A stretch of DNA of 64,000 nucleotides from Leptolyngbya sp. BL0902 (GTDB lineage: Bacteria; Cyanobacteriota; Cyanobacteriia; Phormidesmidales; Phormidesmidaceae). Below are positions 10,343-19,670 of the stretch, piece after piece; positions within the stretch are counted from its first letter, which is position 1; every line of letters begins with the position of its first letter. The notes beneath the pieces are model-generated. The model did not search any database. It was given only the letters and a program-made list of their open reading frames with translations, and was not told the DNA's origin. The stretch lies in the NCBI RefSeq assembly GCF_016403105.1, contig NZ_CP046155.1, positions 3,749,906-3,813,905 of the forward strand, read 5' to 3'. A program made the position numbers and the translations under genes.

Positions 10343-11653
10343 CTAACGGGAGCCCAGATGGGATAGATCCAGGGTGCCAAAGTTGATACTAAGGGCGATG
10401 TTGACGTTTTCCAGCACTTTCACCAGCCAGTCTACCGCTTCGCTGGAGGCGGTTTCGTAGTGGTTGAAGAGGAGGGAGAAGCGGCGATCTAGGAACGGTC
10501 GCACCTTTTGGCAAATCAGCAAAATCCGCAGTAACAGCCCAGTGGTGTTGATGGGGCCGAGGTTGTTGATGAGATCGATAAAAACGTAGTGCTGCTTGCC
10601 TGCGTTGGGATCGACCACCAGGAAGTTAAATAGGTTGCTACAGGTTCGCACCCGCAAAAAGTCATCCACGGGCTTGTTGTCGCTGTCGGAGAAGGTGCCG
10701 AACAGGTGGTCATGCAGCATACTCTTAAACTGGCGCTGGCCATAACCGGGTTCCACGTCGGCCATGATGTAGTCAAATAGGTCGGCCTTGAAGTCTCGGA
10801 AAGTGCTGCCCTGGGGATGATTGGTGAGAAACCGCTGGGCCGTGTCTCGGTAGCTGAGGCTTTGCCCCGGATCCCGGTGGCGGGCAAACTGTTTGAGCGA
10901 CGTCACCAGTTCTCGATCCGTCAGCAGGGTGGGATTTTGGATCACCCGCAGCCGATCAATGGCCTGAACCTGCCCCAGCCGATGGAGCTGCCGCTGGCGC
11001 ATCCGGTAGGTGACGTAGTGGGAGAGGTCTACCTCAAACTGATGCTGGGCTTCGGCCTGCATCGTTCGCACAATCTGCTGGTGCTGGAGGTCGCTATCCT
11101 CGGTGACGAGGCAGTGCTCATAGAGGTAGGGGTAGCGATTGATGAGAGACCCAAGGGGAACCACAGCATCGGCTTCGTCTGGCTTGGCCTTGGCGGCTTG
11201 GCGAGACTCAATGATGCGGGCCAAACGACGGAGAGCTAGGTATTGCTCGGTTTCCCGAAATTCCTTCGCCGCTTGCCGAATTCGGCGCATAGAGCGAGAA
11301 CGAGACATTTCAGAAACCCGACTGGTGGCGGCGGGCTCGGCCTCAAAGAGGTTGACGAGGTTGAGGATAGCGGGCTGAAGCTGGGGGTGGGTTTGCCAGC
11401 GGTTAATAAAAATATGGCAGCAGCGGTTGAGGACGAAGCGGAAGTATTCCTCAATTTCTGGAGACGCCAAAATATTGTCTAGAGCGGTGAGGACGTCGCG
11501 GTCGGGGTAGCCAAAGCCATCAATAAACAGCGACTGAAATCGCCCAACCAGAACGTCGGGCGATTCGGATCCAACACAACCCAGCAGATGATTGTACAGG
11601 AACTCCTCATCTGCGGTAGTGATGCGGTGGTTGTGGGTTGCTTTAGTTTTCAC
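10343..11653 (-). CDS. Conserved protein of unknown function (436 aa)
   Basis: The product is largely helical and soluble, with no signal peptide or membrane segment. It starts MKTKATHNHRITTADEEFLYNHLLGCVG. A basic/serine-rich patch (SRVSEMSRSRSMRRIRQAAKEFRE, about residues 110-135) precedes a Leu/Arg-rich region; the C-terminal part ends in a helical hairpin (VDWLVKVLENVNIALSINF). I recognise no catalytic motif. It resembles large cyanobacterial proteins annotated only as hypothetical. It is transcribed away from murF, with the 511-bp gap upstream holding its promoter. Confidence 0.75.
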   Translation of the reverse strand: MKTKATHNHRITTADEEFLYNHLLGCVGSESPDVLVGRFQSLFIDGFGYPDRDVLTALDNILASPEIEEYFRFVLNRCCHIFINRWQTHPQLQPAILNLVNLFEAEPAATSRVSEMSRSRSMRRIRQAAKEFRETEQYLALRRLARIIESRQAAKAKPDEADAVVPLGSLINRYPYLYEHCLVTEDSDLQHQQIVRTMQAEAQHQFEVDLSHYVTYRMRQRQLHRLGQVQAIDRLRVIQNPTLLTDRELVTSLKQFARHRDPGQSLSYRDTAQRFLTNHPQGSTFRDFKADLFDYIMADVEPGYGQRQFKSMLHDHLFGTFSDSDNKPVDDFLRVRTCSNLFNFLVVDPNAGKQHYVFIDLINNLGPINTTGLLLRILLICQKVRPFLDRRFSLLFNHYETASSEAVDWLVKVLENVNIALSINFGTLDLSHLGSR

Positions 11654-12164
11654 GGGTTTACCGCCCTTGCCTGGGGATTACGACCCTGATTGGGATCTAG
11701 AGAGACGAAAACGAGACCATGGTGGAGGACTGAGGGAAATAGGGGACAGGTGGAAGATGCACAGGATGGCAGTGGAAAACCTCTAACTCTATCTAAGCGG
11801 AAAGTAGGGAACGGCTGCGTCAGTTTTTACACCAGATCACAGAGGCATCACACTCTAGGAGATTGCGTATTTTTTCGAGCAAGGTGAGGAAAGCATCCTA
11901 TCCATGACGTCAAGGTTAGCCCAACACGAGGGTGGCTAGGACGACGGGGATGGACGACACCACGGGGAGTACCTGCGGTAGGTCTAAAACTCCGGTCGTT
12001 TCTGGTGTGCCCCCGTCAAACTTAACGCCCTATTCGTCTCTACAGGGGAGAAAACACGAATTCGAGATTGAGACCGTGATAACTTTACAATTAATCTGCT
12101 TTCTTTGCTAGCAATGTAAAGCACTGTGCCTTGGTAGGGAGAATCCCTGAGGATAGGATTAGGA
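11654..12164. other. Divergent intergenic region upstream of murF
   Basis: This separates the minus-strand 436-residue gene from murF. It contains the nested-stem region at 11943-12017 listed separately and a TTTACA (about 12083) that may be a -35 element for murF. Short open frames at its left end have no protein-like features. Confidence 0.5.
11943..12017 (+). ncRNA. Candidate structured RNA or leader element upstream of murF
   Basis: Four nested stems can be drawn. GACGGGG (11943-11949) pairs with CCCCGTC (12011-12017). ACACCA (11957-11962) pairs with TGGTGT (12003-12008). GGAGT (11966-11970) pairs with ACTCC (11989-11993). ACCT (11971-11974) pairs with AGGT (11980-11983) around loop GCGGT. 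The last two stack except for a 5-nt bulge CTAAA. It matches no RNA family I recall. Strand is unproven; plus is given because murF follows 148 bp later. Confidence 0.35.
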
Positions 12165-13523
12165 ATGACCGACGTAGCCTCCGTGGGCAGCTTAGCAAAG
12201 ATTTTACAATCCCCCCTTCACGCGCTATCTCCAGCTATCTGGGAACAGAAGGTATCTAGCATTACTACGGATACCCGCGATTTACGGAAAGGAGCGCTAT
12301 TTGTCGCCCTAGGGGGGGAACGCTTTGACGGCCATGATTTCCTGGAAACCGCCATGGCCCAGGGCGCGGTGGCAGCGGTGGTGCAGGTAGGTCGGGAACG
12401 GGCAGACTTTCCCTGCCTTGCGGTACCGGATACCCTAGCGGCCTATCAACGCCTAGGCCAGTGGTGGCGCGGTCAACAACGGGCCAAAATCGTGGCGGTA
12501 ACGGGCTCCGTCGGCAAAACCACCACCAAGGAACTGATTGCCGCTGCCCTGGCCACCCAAGGCTCCGTCCTCAAAACCCAGGCCAACTACAACAACGACA
12601 TCGGCGTGCCCAAAACGCTGCTCCAACTTCAGCCCGACCACGACTTTGGCGTGATTGAAATGGGTATGCGGGGGCCGGGGGAAATTGCGGTGCTGGCCCA
12701 GGTGGCTCAGCCCGATGTGGCGGTGATTACCAACGTGGGGACGGCCCACATTGGGCGACTGGGCTCAGAGCAAGCGATTGCCAATGCCAAGTGTGAGCTC
12801 TTGGCGGAGTTGTCTCCCCAGGGCATCGCCGTCCTCAACCACGACAATGATCGGCTGATGGCAACGGCGGCAGCGGTCTGGCCCGGTCGTACCCTCACCT
12901 TTGGCCTGGAGGGGGGGGATGTGCGCGGCACCCTGCGGGATGGCGATGTGCTGGAGGTGGACGGCGTAGCCCTGCCCCTGCCCCTGCCGGGACGGCATAA
13001 CGCCCTCAACCTGCTGGCGGCGGTGGCGGTGATGCAAGCCCTCAACCTGGATTGGCGCGTGCTTCAGCAGGGGATGACCGTTGACCTGCCCCAGGGCCGT
13101 GCCCGCAGGATTGACCTCGGAAATGACATCCTGCTGCTGGATGAAACCTACAACGCCGGGTTTGAGTCCATGACTGCTGCCCTCCATCTGCTGGCCGAAA
13201 CGCCGGGACAGCGGCACATTGCGGTACTGGGCACCATGAAGGAACTGGGCGATCAGTCTGTGTCTCTCCATCGGCGCGTGGGCGAAACCGTCCAGCACCT
13301 CAAAATTGATGCCCTGATCACCCTGGCGGATCCCGATGAAACCAGCGCCCTAGGGGCCGGAGCTGACGGTGTACCCACCACAGCCTTCGCCGACCATGAT
13401 GCCCTGACGACCCACCTGCGAGACGTCTTGCGCCCTGGAGATCGGGTGTTGCTGAAGGCGTCCCGTTCCGTGGCCCTCGACCGGGTGGTAACGGCCCTTA
13501 CCGCCAGCGCTATCTCCGCCTAG
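12165..13523 (+). CDS. murF: UDP-MurNAc-tripeptide--D-Ala-D-Ala ligase
   Basis: This cytoplasmic ATP-dependent ligase adds D-Ala-D-Ala to complete the peptidoglycan pentapeptide precursor. It has 452 residues, typical length. The N-terminal UDP-substrate domain includes SSITTDTRDLRKGALFVALGGERFDGHDF. The central ATP-binding P-loop is VTGSVGKTTTKELI (112-125), followed by ANYNNDIGVPKTLL and EMGMRGPGEI. The C-terminal domain begins around RARRIDLGNDILLLDETYNAG, with the conserved DETYNA motif. The ATG at 12165 follows an AGGATTAGG stretch. It is a single-gene unit: the next gene is convergent and ends 55 bp away. Confidence 0.97.
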   Translation: MTDVASVGSLAKILQSPLHALSPAIWEQKVSSITTDTRDLRKGALFVALGGERFDGHDFLETAMAQGAVAAVVQVGRERADFPCLAVPDTLAAYQRLGQWWRGQQRAKIVAVTGSVGKTTTKELIAAALATQGSVLKTQANYNNDIGVPKTLLQLQPDHDFGVIEMGMRGPGEIAVLAQVAQPDVAVITNVGTAHIGRLGSEQAIANAKCELLAELSPQGIAVLNHDNDRLMATAAAVWPGRTLTFGLEGGDVRGTLRDGDVLEVDGVALPLPLPGRHNALNLLAAVAVMQALNLDWRVLQQGMTVDLPQGRARRIDLGNDILLLDETYNAGFESMTAALHLLAETPGQRHIAVLGTMKELGDQSVSLHRRVGETVQHLKIDALITLADPDETSALGAGADGVPTTAFADHDALTTHLRDVLRPGDRVLLKASRSVALDRVVTALTASAISA

Positions 13524-13577
13524 TCCTTGACCCCAGAATAGCTAACTTTCGCCAATCTCCCAGGGACAACCGCTAAC

Positions 13578-14543
13578 CTAGCGCCGGAAGCTATCGGCAT
13601 GGTTGAGGAACCAGGCGTAGGTTTTTTCGATGCCTGTTTTGAGGTCGATCTGGGCTTGCCAACCCGCTGCCCCCAGGCGGGACACATCCAGCAGCTTGCG
13701 GGGGGTGCCATCGGGTTTGGTGGTGTCAAACACCAGTTCCCCTTCGTAGCCCACCACGGCTTGAATGGTTTTTGCGAGTTCCTGAATGGACACTTCTTGC
13801 CCAGTGCCGACGTTGATAAATTCCATGTCGTTGTAGGTGTTCATCAAAAACACCAGGGCATTGGCCAGATCATCGACATAGAGAAATTCCCGCAGGGGCG
13901 TGCCCGTGCCCCACACCGTCACCGTGGGCTGATTCTGGAGCTTGGCCTCGTGGAATTTCCGCATCAGGGCGGGGAGGACGTGGGCATTTTCTAGGTGAAA
14001 GTTGTCGTTGGGGCCATAGAGGTTGGTGGGCATAGCCGAAATAAAGTTTGCCCCATACTGGCGGCGATAGTTTTCGCAGAGCTTGAGCCCCGCAATTTTG
14101 GCGATGGCGTAGGGTTCGTTGGTGGGCTCCAAAAAGCCCGTCAGCAGGTAGTCTTCCTTCATTGGCTGGGGGCACAGTTTGGGGTAAATGCAGGACGATC
14201 CCAGAAACAGCAGCTTTTTGACCCCGTGGCGGTGGGCGCTGTGGATCACATTGGCCGCCATCATCAGATTGTCGTACAAAAACTCGGCCCGGTAGATGTT
14301 GTTGGCCTGGATGCCGCCCACTCTAGCCGCCGCCAAAAAGACGTACTCCGGCTGTTCCTGGGCAAAAAAGGTCTCCACCGCTGCCTGACTTCGCAAATCT
14401 AAATCCTGGCTGGTGGGGAGCACCAGGTTGTGATGTCCCTGGGCCTGGAGTGCCCGCACCACCGCACTGCCTACTAATCCTCGGGCTCCGGCCACGTAGA
14501 TTTTGGACGAGGCATCCATGGGCGTTGGGGCAAGGGAAGACGA
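13578..14543 (-). CDS. fcl: GDP-L-fucose synthase
   Basis: This NADPH-dependent epimerase/reductase converts GDP-4-keto-6-deoxymannose to GDP-L-fucose. The Rossmann motif is [17 protein letters not shown] near the N-terminus. The SDR triad is visible as S in LGSSCIYP and Y-x3-K in [10 protein letters not shown]. Conserved [10 protein letters not shown] and [10 protein letters not shown] blocks are present. The ATG at 14543 (MSSSLAP) is preferred over a GTG eight codons upstream; MDASSKIYV at 14519 is also possible. Its usual partner GMD is not adjacent. In Synechocystis the WcaG homologue supplies fucose for myxoxanthophyll, so a link to CruG at 50.4 kb is plausible. Confidence 0.95.
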   Translation of the reverse strand, partial: SSSLAPTPMDASSKIYVAGARGLVGSAVVRALQAQGHHNLVLPTSQDLDLRSQAAVETFFAQEQPEYVFLAAARVGGIQANNIYRAEFLYDNLMMAANVIHSAHRHGVKKLLFLGSSCIYPKLCPQPMKEDYLLTGFLEPTNEPYAIAKIAGLKLCENYRRQYGANFISAMPTNLYGPNDNFHLENAHVLPALMRKFHEAKLQNQPTVTVWGTGTPLREFLYVDDLANALVFLMNTYNDMEFINVGTGQEVSIQELAKTIQAVVGYEGELVFDTTKPDGTPRKLLDVSRLGAAGWQAQIDLKTGIEKTYAWFLNHADSFRR

Positions 14544-14593
14544 CATCGGCACATCCAAACAATACACTTTAGTTCAACTTTAAACCTCAAGCC

Positions 14594-15610
14594 CTATCGC
14601 CGTCGATTCACGAAGCTGGCGCTGGTTGGGGGTGATGGGGCTGTCCGCTGCTTCAAAAAATGGGCAAACTGCCTCACTAAGGCCGGATCTCGCCAGCCCC
14701 GTTCTACCTCCTGGGCCAGGATGGCAAGGGACTCTTCGATGGAAAAGGCGGGTTTGTAGGGGCGGGCATGGGTAAGAGCATCAAAAATATCAATGAGTTG
14801 AAACACCTGGGCTAGCCGAGGGATGGCGTCTCCCGTGAGGCCATCGGGGTAGCCGCTGCCGTCCCAGCGTTCGTGGTGGTGGCGAATGATGGGCACCACG
14901 CCGCCCAGGGTGCGGAGGGGCTGGCAGATGGACTCACCGATCAAAACATGCTGCTCCATGATCGCCCGCTCAGCCGGGGTGAAGGGGCCAGCCTTCAGCA
15001 AAATGTCATCGGGAATGCCCACCTTGCCGATGTCGTGCAGATACCCCGCCCAGGCTAAATTGCGAATGTGCTGGGGCGGCAGCTTTAGATATTGGCCAAA
15101 TTCCTGGGCGAGAGTCACCAGTCGTTCGCAGTGATCGCCCGTATTGGGATCGCGGCTTTCGATGGTGCGGGCAATGGAGAACAGCACCTTTTCCGCATGA
15201 TCGAGGTCTTCGTTTAGGCGCTTTTGGTGAATGAGCGACCTAGCCCGTGCCGACAGTTCCAGCGCATCAAAGGGCTTAGTAATAAAGTCATCGCCGCCCG
15301 CCTCAATGCCTTTCAGTCGGGCTTCTCGATCCTCCAAGGCCGTGACAAAAATAATCGGAATCAGCCGGGTCGCGTCGTTGCGCTTCAGCCGCCGACACAC
15401 CTCATAGCCGTCTAGCCCCGGCATCATCACATCCAGCACAATCAAGTCTGGAGGGCACTGGGCAATTCGGCTGAGGGCCGCGTGGCCACAGTCGGCCTGC
15501 TCTACGTGGTAGCCATCCACCGCCAACAGCGCCACTGCCGTCATCCGACTGGGAACATGATCATCGACGACAAGGACGCAGGGCGGAGAGGGATCGATGG
15601 AGTAGGGCAT
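14594..15610 (-). CDS. Response regulator with HD-GYP phosphodiesterase domain
   Basis: The 338-residue product starts at ATG 15610 (MPYSIDPSPPCVLVVDDH). The open frame continues 75 codons further but there overlaps the methyltransferase gene and is not protein-like. The receiver domain (about 11-125) has D16/D17, phosphoacceptor D60 (LIVLDVMMPG) and K112. The HD-GYP domain (about 140-320) has HD at 192-193 (YLHDIGKVGIPDDILLK), the HHHERWDGSGYPDGL block with GYP intact, and FDALTHARPYK. Intact HD-GYP domains typically hydrolyse cyclic di-GMP, so phosphorylation-controlled c-di-GMP turnover is expected. No cognate kinase is adjacent. It starts 58 bp after the methyltransferase stop on the same strand. 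Confidence 0.93.
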   Translation of the reverse strand: MPYSIDPSPPCVLVVDDHVPSRMTAVALLAVDGYHVEQADCGHAALSRIAQCPPDLIVLDVMMPGLDGYEVCRRLKRNDATRLIPIIFVTALEDREARLKGIEAGGDDFITKPFDALELSARARSLIHQKRLNEDLDHAEKVLFSIARTIESRDPNTGDHCERLVTLAQEFGQYLKLPPQHIRNLAWAGYLHDIGKVGIPDDILLKAGPFTPAERAIMEQHVLIGESICQPLRTLGGVVPIIRHHHERWDGSGYPDGLTGDAIPRLAQVFQLIDIFDALTHARPYKPAFSIEESLAILAQEVERGWRDPALVRQFAHFLKQRTAPSPPTSASFVNRRR

Positions 15611-15668
15611 GGCTGAGAAGGTGGCTAGGGAGAGTCGTGGAGCGTTGGAGTGATAGATCAAGGGGACA

Positions 15669-16565
15669 TTAGAGCCAGCGTTTGCGCCATTGAGAGGTAG
15701 GGGCCAAGCCAGACTGAGCCTGTTCCTGCTGGCGACGCTGACGAATGGCGTCGGCGCTGTCTTGCAGGCTGGGGTCTCGGTAGGGCACGGCGGCACGGGT
15801 TTGCAGGTGTTCCTGCTCTTGTTGAGAAAGGGCATCTAGGCCATCGGGCGACCAGCGCACCAGGGTTCCGGGCCAGCGACGACCCGCCGCTGCAATGGGG
15901 CCAAGGTGTAGGCCCACCTCCAAAAACGCCGCCCGCACCGCCGCCGCGCAGGAATAGGTCGCCAGTTTGCCCTGGGGGGCCAAGCAGCGGGCCACCTGGC
16001 CCATAAAGTCCACCGTCCACAGTTCGGGGCAGTGGGGCGGCGAAAAGGGATCGAAGAAAATCACATCCGCCTGAAAGCCTCCCTCGGCCAAGGTTTGAAT
16101 CGTCTGACGGGCATCCCCTAGGCGCAGTTCCGCCTGTAAGGGAGGCGCATTCACCTGCCCAACCTCGGCCAGTTGAGCCAACATGGCCTGAATTTCCGGC
16201 AACCACCGATCCACCAGCCCCGCATCGACCGCCTGTTTGGGCACCCGACCATCCAGTTCTAGGCCCATCAGATGTACCCGGCACTGGGGATTCACCTGTC
16301 GTACCGTGGCCAGGGCGGCTGCGGTGTTATAGCCCAACCCGTAGCAGACATCCAAAATCCGCAGGGCGTCGGCCTGGGCGAGTTGGGTAAGATCGGTGGC
16401 CTCCACGTAGGTGGTGTAGGCTTCGGTATAGGCCCCTTCGCGGCTGTGGAACCACTCGCCAAAGTCTTCGGAAAACAGGGTAAAGGAACCGTCGGCGGTG
16501 GGCTCTGGGGTAAGGGCTCCCTGAAGCAATGGGGGTAGTGCTGGGGCGAGAATAGGGTCAGACAT
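15669..16565 (-). CDS. MnmC-like SAM-dependent methyltransferase
   Basis: The 298-residue protein shows a Rossmann methyltransferase core, ILDVCYGLGYNTAAAL (motif I), with GLELDGR following. The characteristic MnmC-domain block is ADVIFFDPFSPPHCPELWT, with GKLATYSCAAAVRAAFLEVG downstream. The N-terminus contains PTADGSFTLFSEDFGEWFHSREGAYTEA, also typical of the MnmC methyltransferase domain, which completes mnm5(s2)U34 in tRNA in bacteria with bifunctional MnmC. There is no FAD oxidase domain, so this is the stand-alone form. It precedes the HD-GYP gene on the same strand. The exact tRNA substrate is inference. Confidence 0.87.
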   Translation of the reverse strand: MSDPILAPALPPLLQGALTPEPTADGSFTLFSEDFGEWFHSREGAYTEAYTTYVEATDLTQLAQADALRILDVCYGLGYNTAAALATVRQVNPQCRVHLMGLELDGRVPKQAVDAGLVDRWLPEIQAMLAQLAEVGQVNAPPLQAELRLGDARQTIQTLAEGGFQADVIFFDPFSPPHCPELWTVDFMGQVARCLAPQGKLATYSCAAAVRAAFLEVGLHLGPIAAAGRRWPGTLVRWSPDGLDALSQQEQEHLQTRAAVPYRDPSLQDSADAIRQRRQQEQAQSGLAPTSQWRKRWL

Positions 16566-16859
16566 TTTACATGGTTGATTTCAGGAAGGCGACGACTAGA
16601 TGCAAACGCCCGACGAGCAGGCATCAGGTGGGGTATAGATTAGATCATGCCATTGCTGCCATTAGCAATAGTGACCCCGCTGGCTAACGTTTTACGTCAA
16701 AATAGTTACATTAGAAACAATCCAGTTGCTAAAGGCTACAGGACTTCAGCAACCGTTACCCTGGCCCTGGGGTTTACCCCGCCCCTGGCTCCAAGGCGTC
16801 GGGCTAGGGACATAGGATAGGTTTAGTCTGGCGTGTTTAGTCGTAGGGAGAAGGTATCC
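16566..16859 (+). other. Promoter-bearing gap upstream of flv3
   Basis: No gene is seen. It contains an inverted repeat ATTGCT (16652-16657) and AGCAAT (16664-16669) and an AT-rich stretch at 16685-16725 with TTTACG and TTACATTA that may be the flv3 promoter. The assignments are by eye only. Confidence 0.35.
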
Positions 16860-18590
16860 ATGGTTGCAGCCGTCGCAAATCCTCAACAGAAGCGCCTCAC
16901 CATTGCGGTGGAAGCCATCGCCGAAGAGGTGACGACGATTCGGTCGCTGGATTGGGATCGAGATCGCTTCGACATCGAGTTTGGCCTGCAAAACGGCACC
17001 ACCTACAACTCCTTCATCATTCGCGGCGACAAAACCGCCCTGGTGGATACCTCCCACGCCAAGTTTCGGGAGCTTTACCTCAAGACCCTGACCGGGGAAA
17101 TTGACCCCAAAACCATTGATTACCTCGTCATCAGCCACACCGAACCCGACCACAGCGGCCTAGTGCGCGATGTGCTGGAACTGGCCCCGCAGGCCACCGT
17201 TGTAGGGGCCAAGGTCGCTATTGCCTTTTTGGAAGACCTGGTACACCGTCCCTTCGAGCGGTTGATTGTCAAAAATGGCGACACCCTAGAACTGGGCAAC
17301 GGCCATACCCTGGAATTTGTCAGCGCCCCCAATCTGCACTGGCCCGACACGATTTTTACCTACGACCACAAAACAGGCATTCTCTTCACCTGCGATGCCT
17401 TCGGGATGCACTTTTGCAGCGATGCCACCTACGACGAAGACCTGGAGGTGCTGTCTCCCGATTTTCGCTTTTACTACGAGTGTTTGATGGCTCCCAACGC
17501 CCGCTCGGTGCTGGCGGCGATGAAGCGGATGGACGCCCTGCCCCCGGTAAATATGATCGCCACCGGGCACGGCCCCCTGCTGCGCTACAACGTCGCCGAA
17601 CTGACCGGACGCTACCAGCGCTGGAGCCAGGAGAAAACCAAGGCCGAAGACCTGGTGGCCGTGTTCTACGTGTCGGACTACGGCTATAGCGACCGCCTCT
17701 CCCAGGCGTTAGCGCGGGGCATCACCAAAACCAGCGTGGCGGTGGAAATGATGGACATGCGCTCCGCCGACCCCCAGGAGGTGACGGAACTGGTGAACCG
17801 GGCCAAGGGCTTGGTGATTGGTCTGCCCCCCGCCTCTGGCCCCATCGCCAACGAAACCCAGGCCACCCTCGGCACCATCCTGGCGGCGGTTAACGGCAAG
17901 CAAACCGTCGGCCTGTTCGAGTCCTACGGCGGCAACGACGAACCCATCGACCCCCTGGCCAACAAGTTCCAAGACCTGGAACTTGCTGCCGCCTTTGCGC
18001 CCCTGCGGGTCAAAGACACCCCCAGCGAAGCCCTCTACCAGCGCTGCGAAGAAATGGGCACCGACCTCGGCCAAGCCCTGGCCCAGGCCGGAAAAATGAA
18101 AAAGCTCAAATCCCTCGATGCCGACCTAGAAAAAGCCCTCGGTCGCATCAGCAGCGGCCTCTACATCATCACCGCCCAAAAAGGCGAACGCTCTGGGGCC
18201 ATGTTGGCCTCCTGGGTGTCCCAGGCCAGCTTCCAGCCCCTTGGTTTCACCGTGGCGGTGGCGAAGGATCGGGCCATCGAATCCCTGATGCAGGTGGGTG
18301 ATACCTTTGTGCTCAACGTCCTAGAAGAGGGCAAGCACCTGCCGCTGATGAAGCATTTCCTTAAGCGCTTTGCCCCCGGTGCCGACCGTTTCGCCGGAGT
18401 CCGCACCCGCCCCGCCACCAATGGTTCCCCCATTTTGGCCGATGCCCTGGCTTACCTAGAATGCGACGTCACCAGCCGCATGGAGGTGAGCGACCACTGG
18501 ATCGTCTACTGCACCGTCCAGGATGGCAAGGTGTCTCACCCCGATGGCCTCACAGCGGTTCACCATCGCAAGGTGGGCAACTATTACTAA
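16860..18590 (+). CDS. flv3: Flavodiiron protein, Flv3-type
   Basis: The 576-residue three-domain protein reduces O2 to water at the acceptor side of photosystem I in cyanobacteria. The metallo-beta-lactamase-like domain holds all canonical iron ligands: H93, E95, D97, H98 (SHTEPDHSG), H160, D179 and H237. Next is the flavodoxin domain (VVFYVSDYGYSDRLSQAL). The C-terminal flavin-reductase domain (ALGRISSGLYIITAQKGERSGAM) is diagnostic of cyanobacterial FDPs. The full ligand set argues for Flv3 rather than Flv1, where some ligands are substituted; the Flv2/Flv4 type is less likely from the N-terminal RSLDWDRDRFDIEFGLQNGT. The start at 16860 has GGGAGAAGG upstream. No Flv1 partner is adjacent. 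Confidence 0.93.
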   Translation: MVAAVANPQQKRLTIAVEAIAEEVTTIRSLDWDRDRFDIEFGLQNGTTYNSFIIRGDKTALVDTSHAKFRELYLKTLTGEIDPKTIDYLVISHTEPDHSGLVRDVLELAPQATVVGAKVAIAFLEDLVHRPFERLIVKNGDTLELGNGHTLEFVSAPNLHWPDTIFTYDHKTGILFTCDAFGMHFCSDATYDEDLEVLSPDFRFYYECLMAPNARSVLAAMKRMDALPPVNMIATGHGPLLRYNVAELTGRYQRWSQEKTKAEDLVAVFYVSDYGYSDRLSQALARGITKTSVAVEMMDMRSADPQEVTELVNRAKGLVIGLPPASGPIANETQATLGTILAAVNGKQTVGLFESYGGNDEPIDPLANKFQDLELAAAFAPLRVKDTPSEALYQRCEEMGTDLGQALAQAGKMKKLKSLDADLEKALGRISSGLYIITAQKGERSGAMLASWVSQASFQPLGFTVAVAKDRAIESLMQVGDTFVLNVLEEGKHLPLMKHFLKRFAPGADRFAGVRTRPATNGSPILADALAYLECDVTSRMEVSDHWIVYCTVQDGKVSHPDGLTAVHHRKVGNYY

Positions 18591-18593
18591 AGC

Positions 18594-19670
18594 CTATAAG
18601 GGCTGTAGCCATGCGGTAAAGATCCACATATTGCCCTGGATTTCTGTCCAGTTGCCGACCACCTGGCCCGTGGTGGTGACAATGGTGCCATTGGCAAAGG
18701 TAGCGACTTTTCGATACTCTGGCTCTGGCCCCGGCCCTGAGAAGGCGTCGGCCTGGATGGAATCTCCCGCATTGACGCGCATCTGGCGGCTGACCGGGCC
18801 GGGGGGTTGGGGTTGGGTGGCGTTGTAGAGAGCTTGCCAGGTGGCGGCGTCTACAATGCCTGTCTCTGCTAAGCCGTTGACCCGCTGAAAGGTGCGTACA
18901 GCCGCCTGGGTTTCGGCGTCGTAGAACCCGCTGATGACGAAATTGGGCGGCAAATAGCCCAACTGCCTCAGCCGTCGCTGCAAATCCTGCACGTAGGGAT
19001 CCGGCGTGGGCGTTGGGGTTGGGGTTGGGATGGGCGTTGGTTGGGCGGGTGGGCCTTGGCCGGGGGCAAACTGGAGAAAACTCCCATCCACCCAGGTGCC
19101 GTCCGTGAGTTCCGTCCAGTTGCCGTTGAAGCGCCCGGTAAAAGGGAGGCGGCTGCCGTGGACGTACTGCCCAACCAGGGGATAGCTTGTACCAGGGCCG
19201 CGCCGAATATTGAGGGCATAGCCCGGTGGCGTGGTCACAATGGCCACGGTTTGGCGACTGGGAAAGCTCACGCAGGCCATCCGTTCGCGAGGGGGCGTGG
19301 TTGTCACCCAGTTGTTGGCCACCCAGGTGCCGTTGGTGAGCTGTAGCCAACCCCGACGGCTGGTGCCCGATAGCTCTAGGGGACAGCCCCGCATATTCTT
19401 TTGGTGAACGCCGAAGGTTGTCCCTGGCCCCCAACGGCTATTGAGGGCATAGCCCGCTGGCGTATTGACATAGACCACGCTGCCCCAACGGCCATTGGCC
19501 CAGGCCAGGGAGGAGAGGGGCGCACCGAGGCACAATCCGCTGACCAGCACCAGAACACCGCCGCGCTGCCAGCAACCGCGCCACAGTGCCCGCCGCCGAG
19601 GAAAAGGGGAAGCGATAGACGGTTGAGACAACCCGGTTTCTGAGGGCTGTGCAGACCCCGGCATGGCCAT
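18594..19670 (-). CDS. Secreted SH3-domain and peptidoglycan-binding protein
   Basis: The 358-residue product is probably exported. A basic N-terminus is followed by a hydrophobic stretch (GGVLVLVSGLCLGAPLSSLAWA), a likely signal peptide. Two bacterial SH3-like repeats follow, each with the signature TPAGYALNSRWGPGT / TPPGYALNIRRGPGT and ending in NGTWV/DGTWV. Then come a PTPIPTPTPTPTP linker, a peptidoglycan-binding domain (DLQRRLRQLGYLPP, ETQAAVRTFQRVNGL) and a third degenerate SH3 unit ending in MWIFTAWLQPL. The ATG at 19670 is preferred over an upstream TTG. It probably binds the cell wall; no catalytic domain is present. It converges with flv3, leaving only 3 bp between stop codons. Confidence 0.88.
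   Translation of the reverse strand: MAMPGSAQPSETGLSQPSIASPFPRRRALWRGCWQRGGVLVLVSGLCLGAPLSSLAWANGRWGSVVYVNTPAGYALNSRWGPGTTFGVHQKNMRGCPLELSGTSRRGWLQLTNGTWVANNWVTTTPPRERMACVSFPSRQTVAIVTTPPGYALNIRRGPGTSYPLVGQYVHGSRLPFTGRFNGNWTELTDGTWVDGSFLQFAPGQGPPAQPTPIPTPTPTPTPDPYVQDLQRRLRQLGYLPPNFVISGFYDAETQAAVRTFQRVNGLAETGIVDAATWQALYNATQPQPPGPVSRQMRVNAGDSIQADAFSGPGPEPEYRKVATFANGTIVTTTGQVVGNWTEIQGNMWIFTAWLQPL

Noticed and set aside
15611-15835. 75-residue N-terminal extension of the HD-GYP regulator
   Set aside because: Overlaps the end of the methyltransferase gene and lies before a canonical receiver-domain start.
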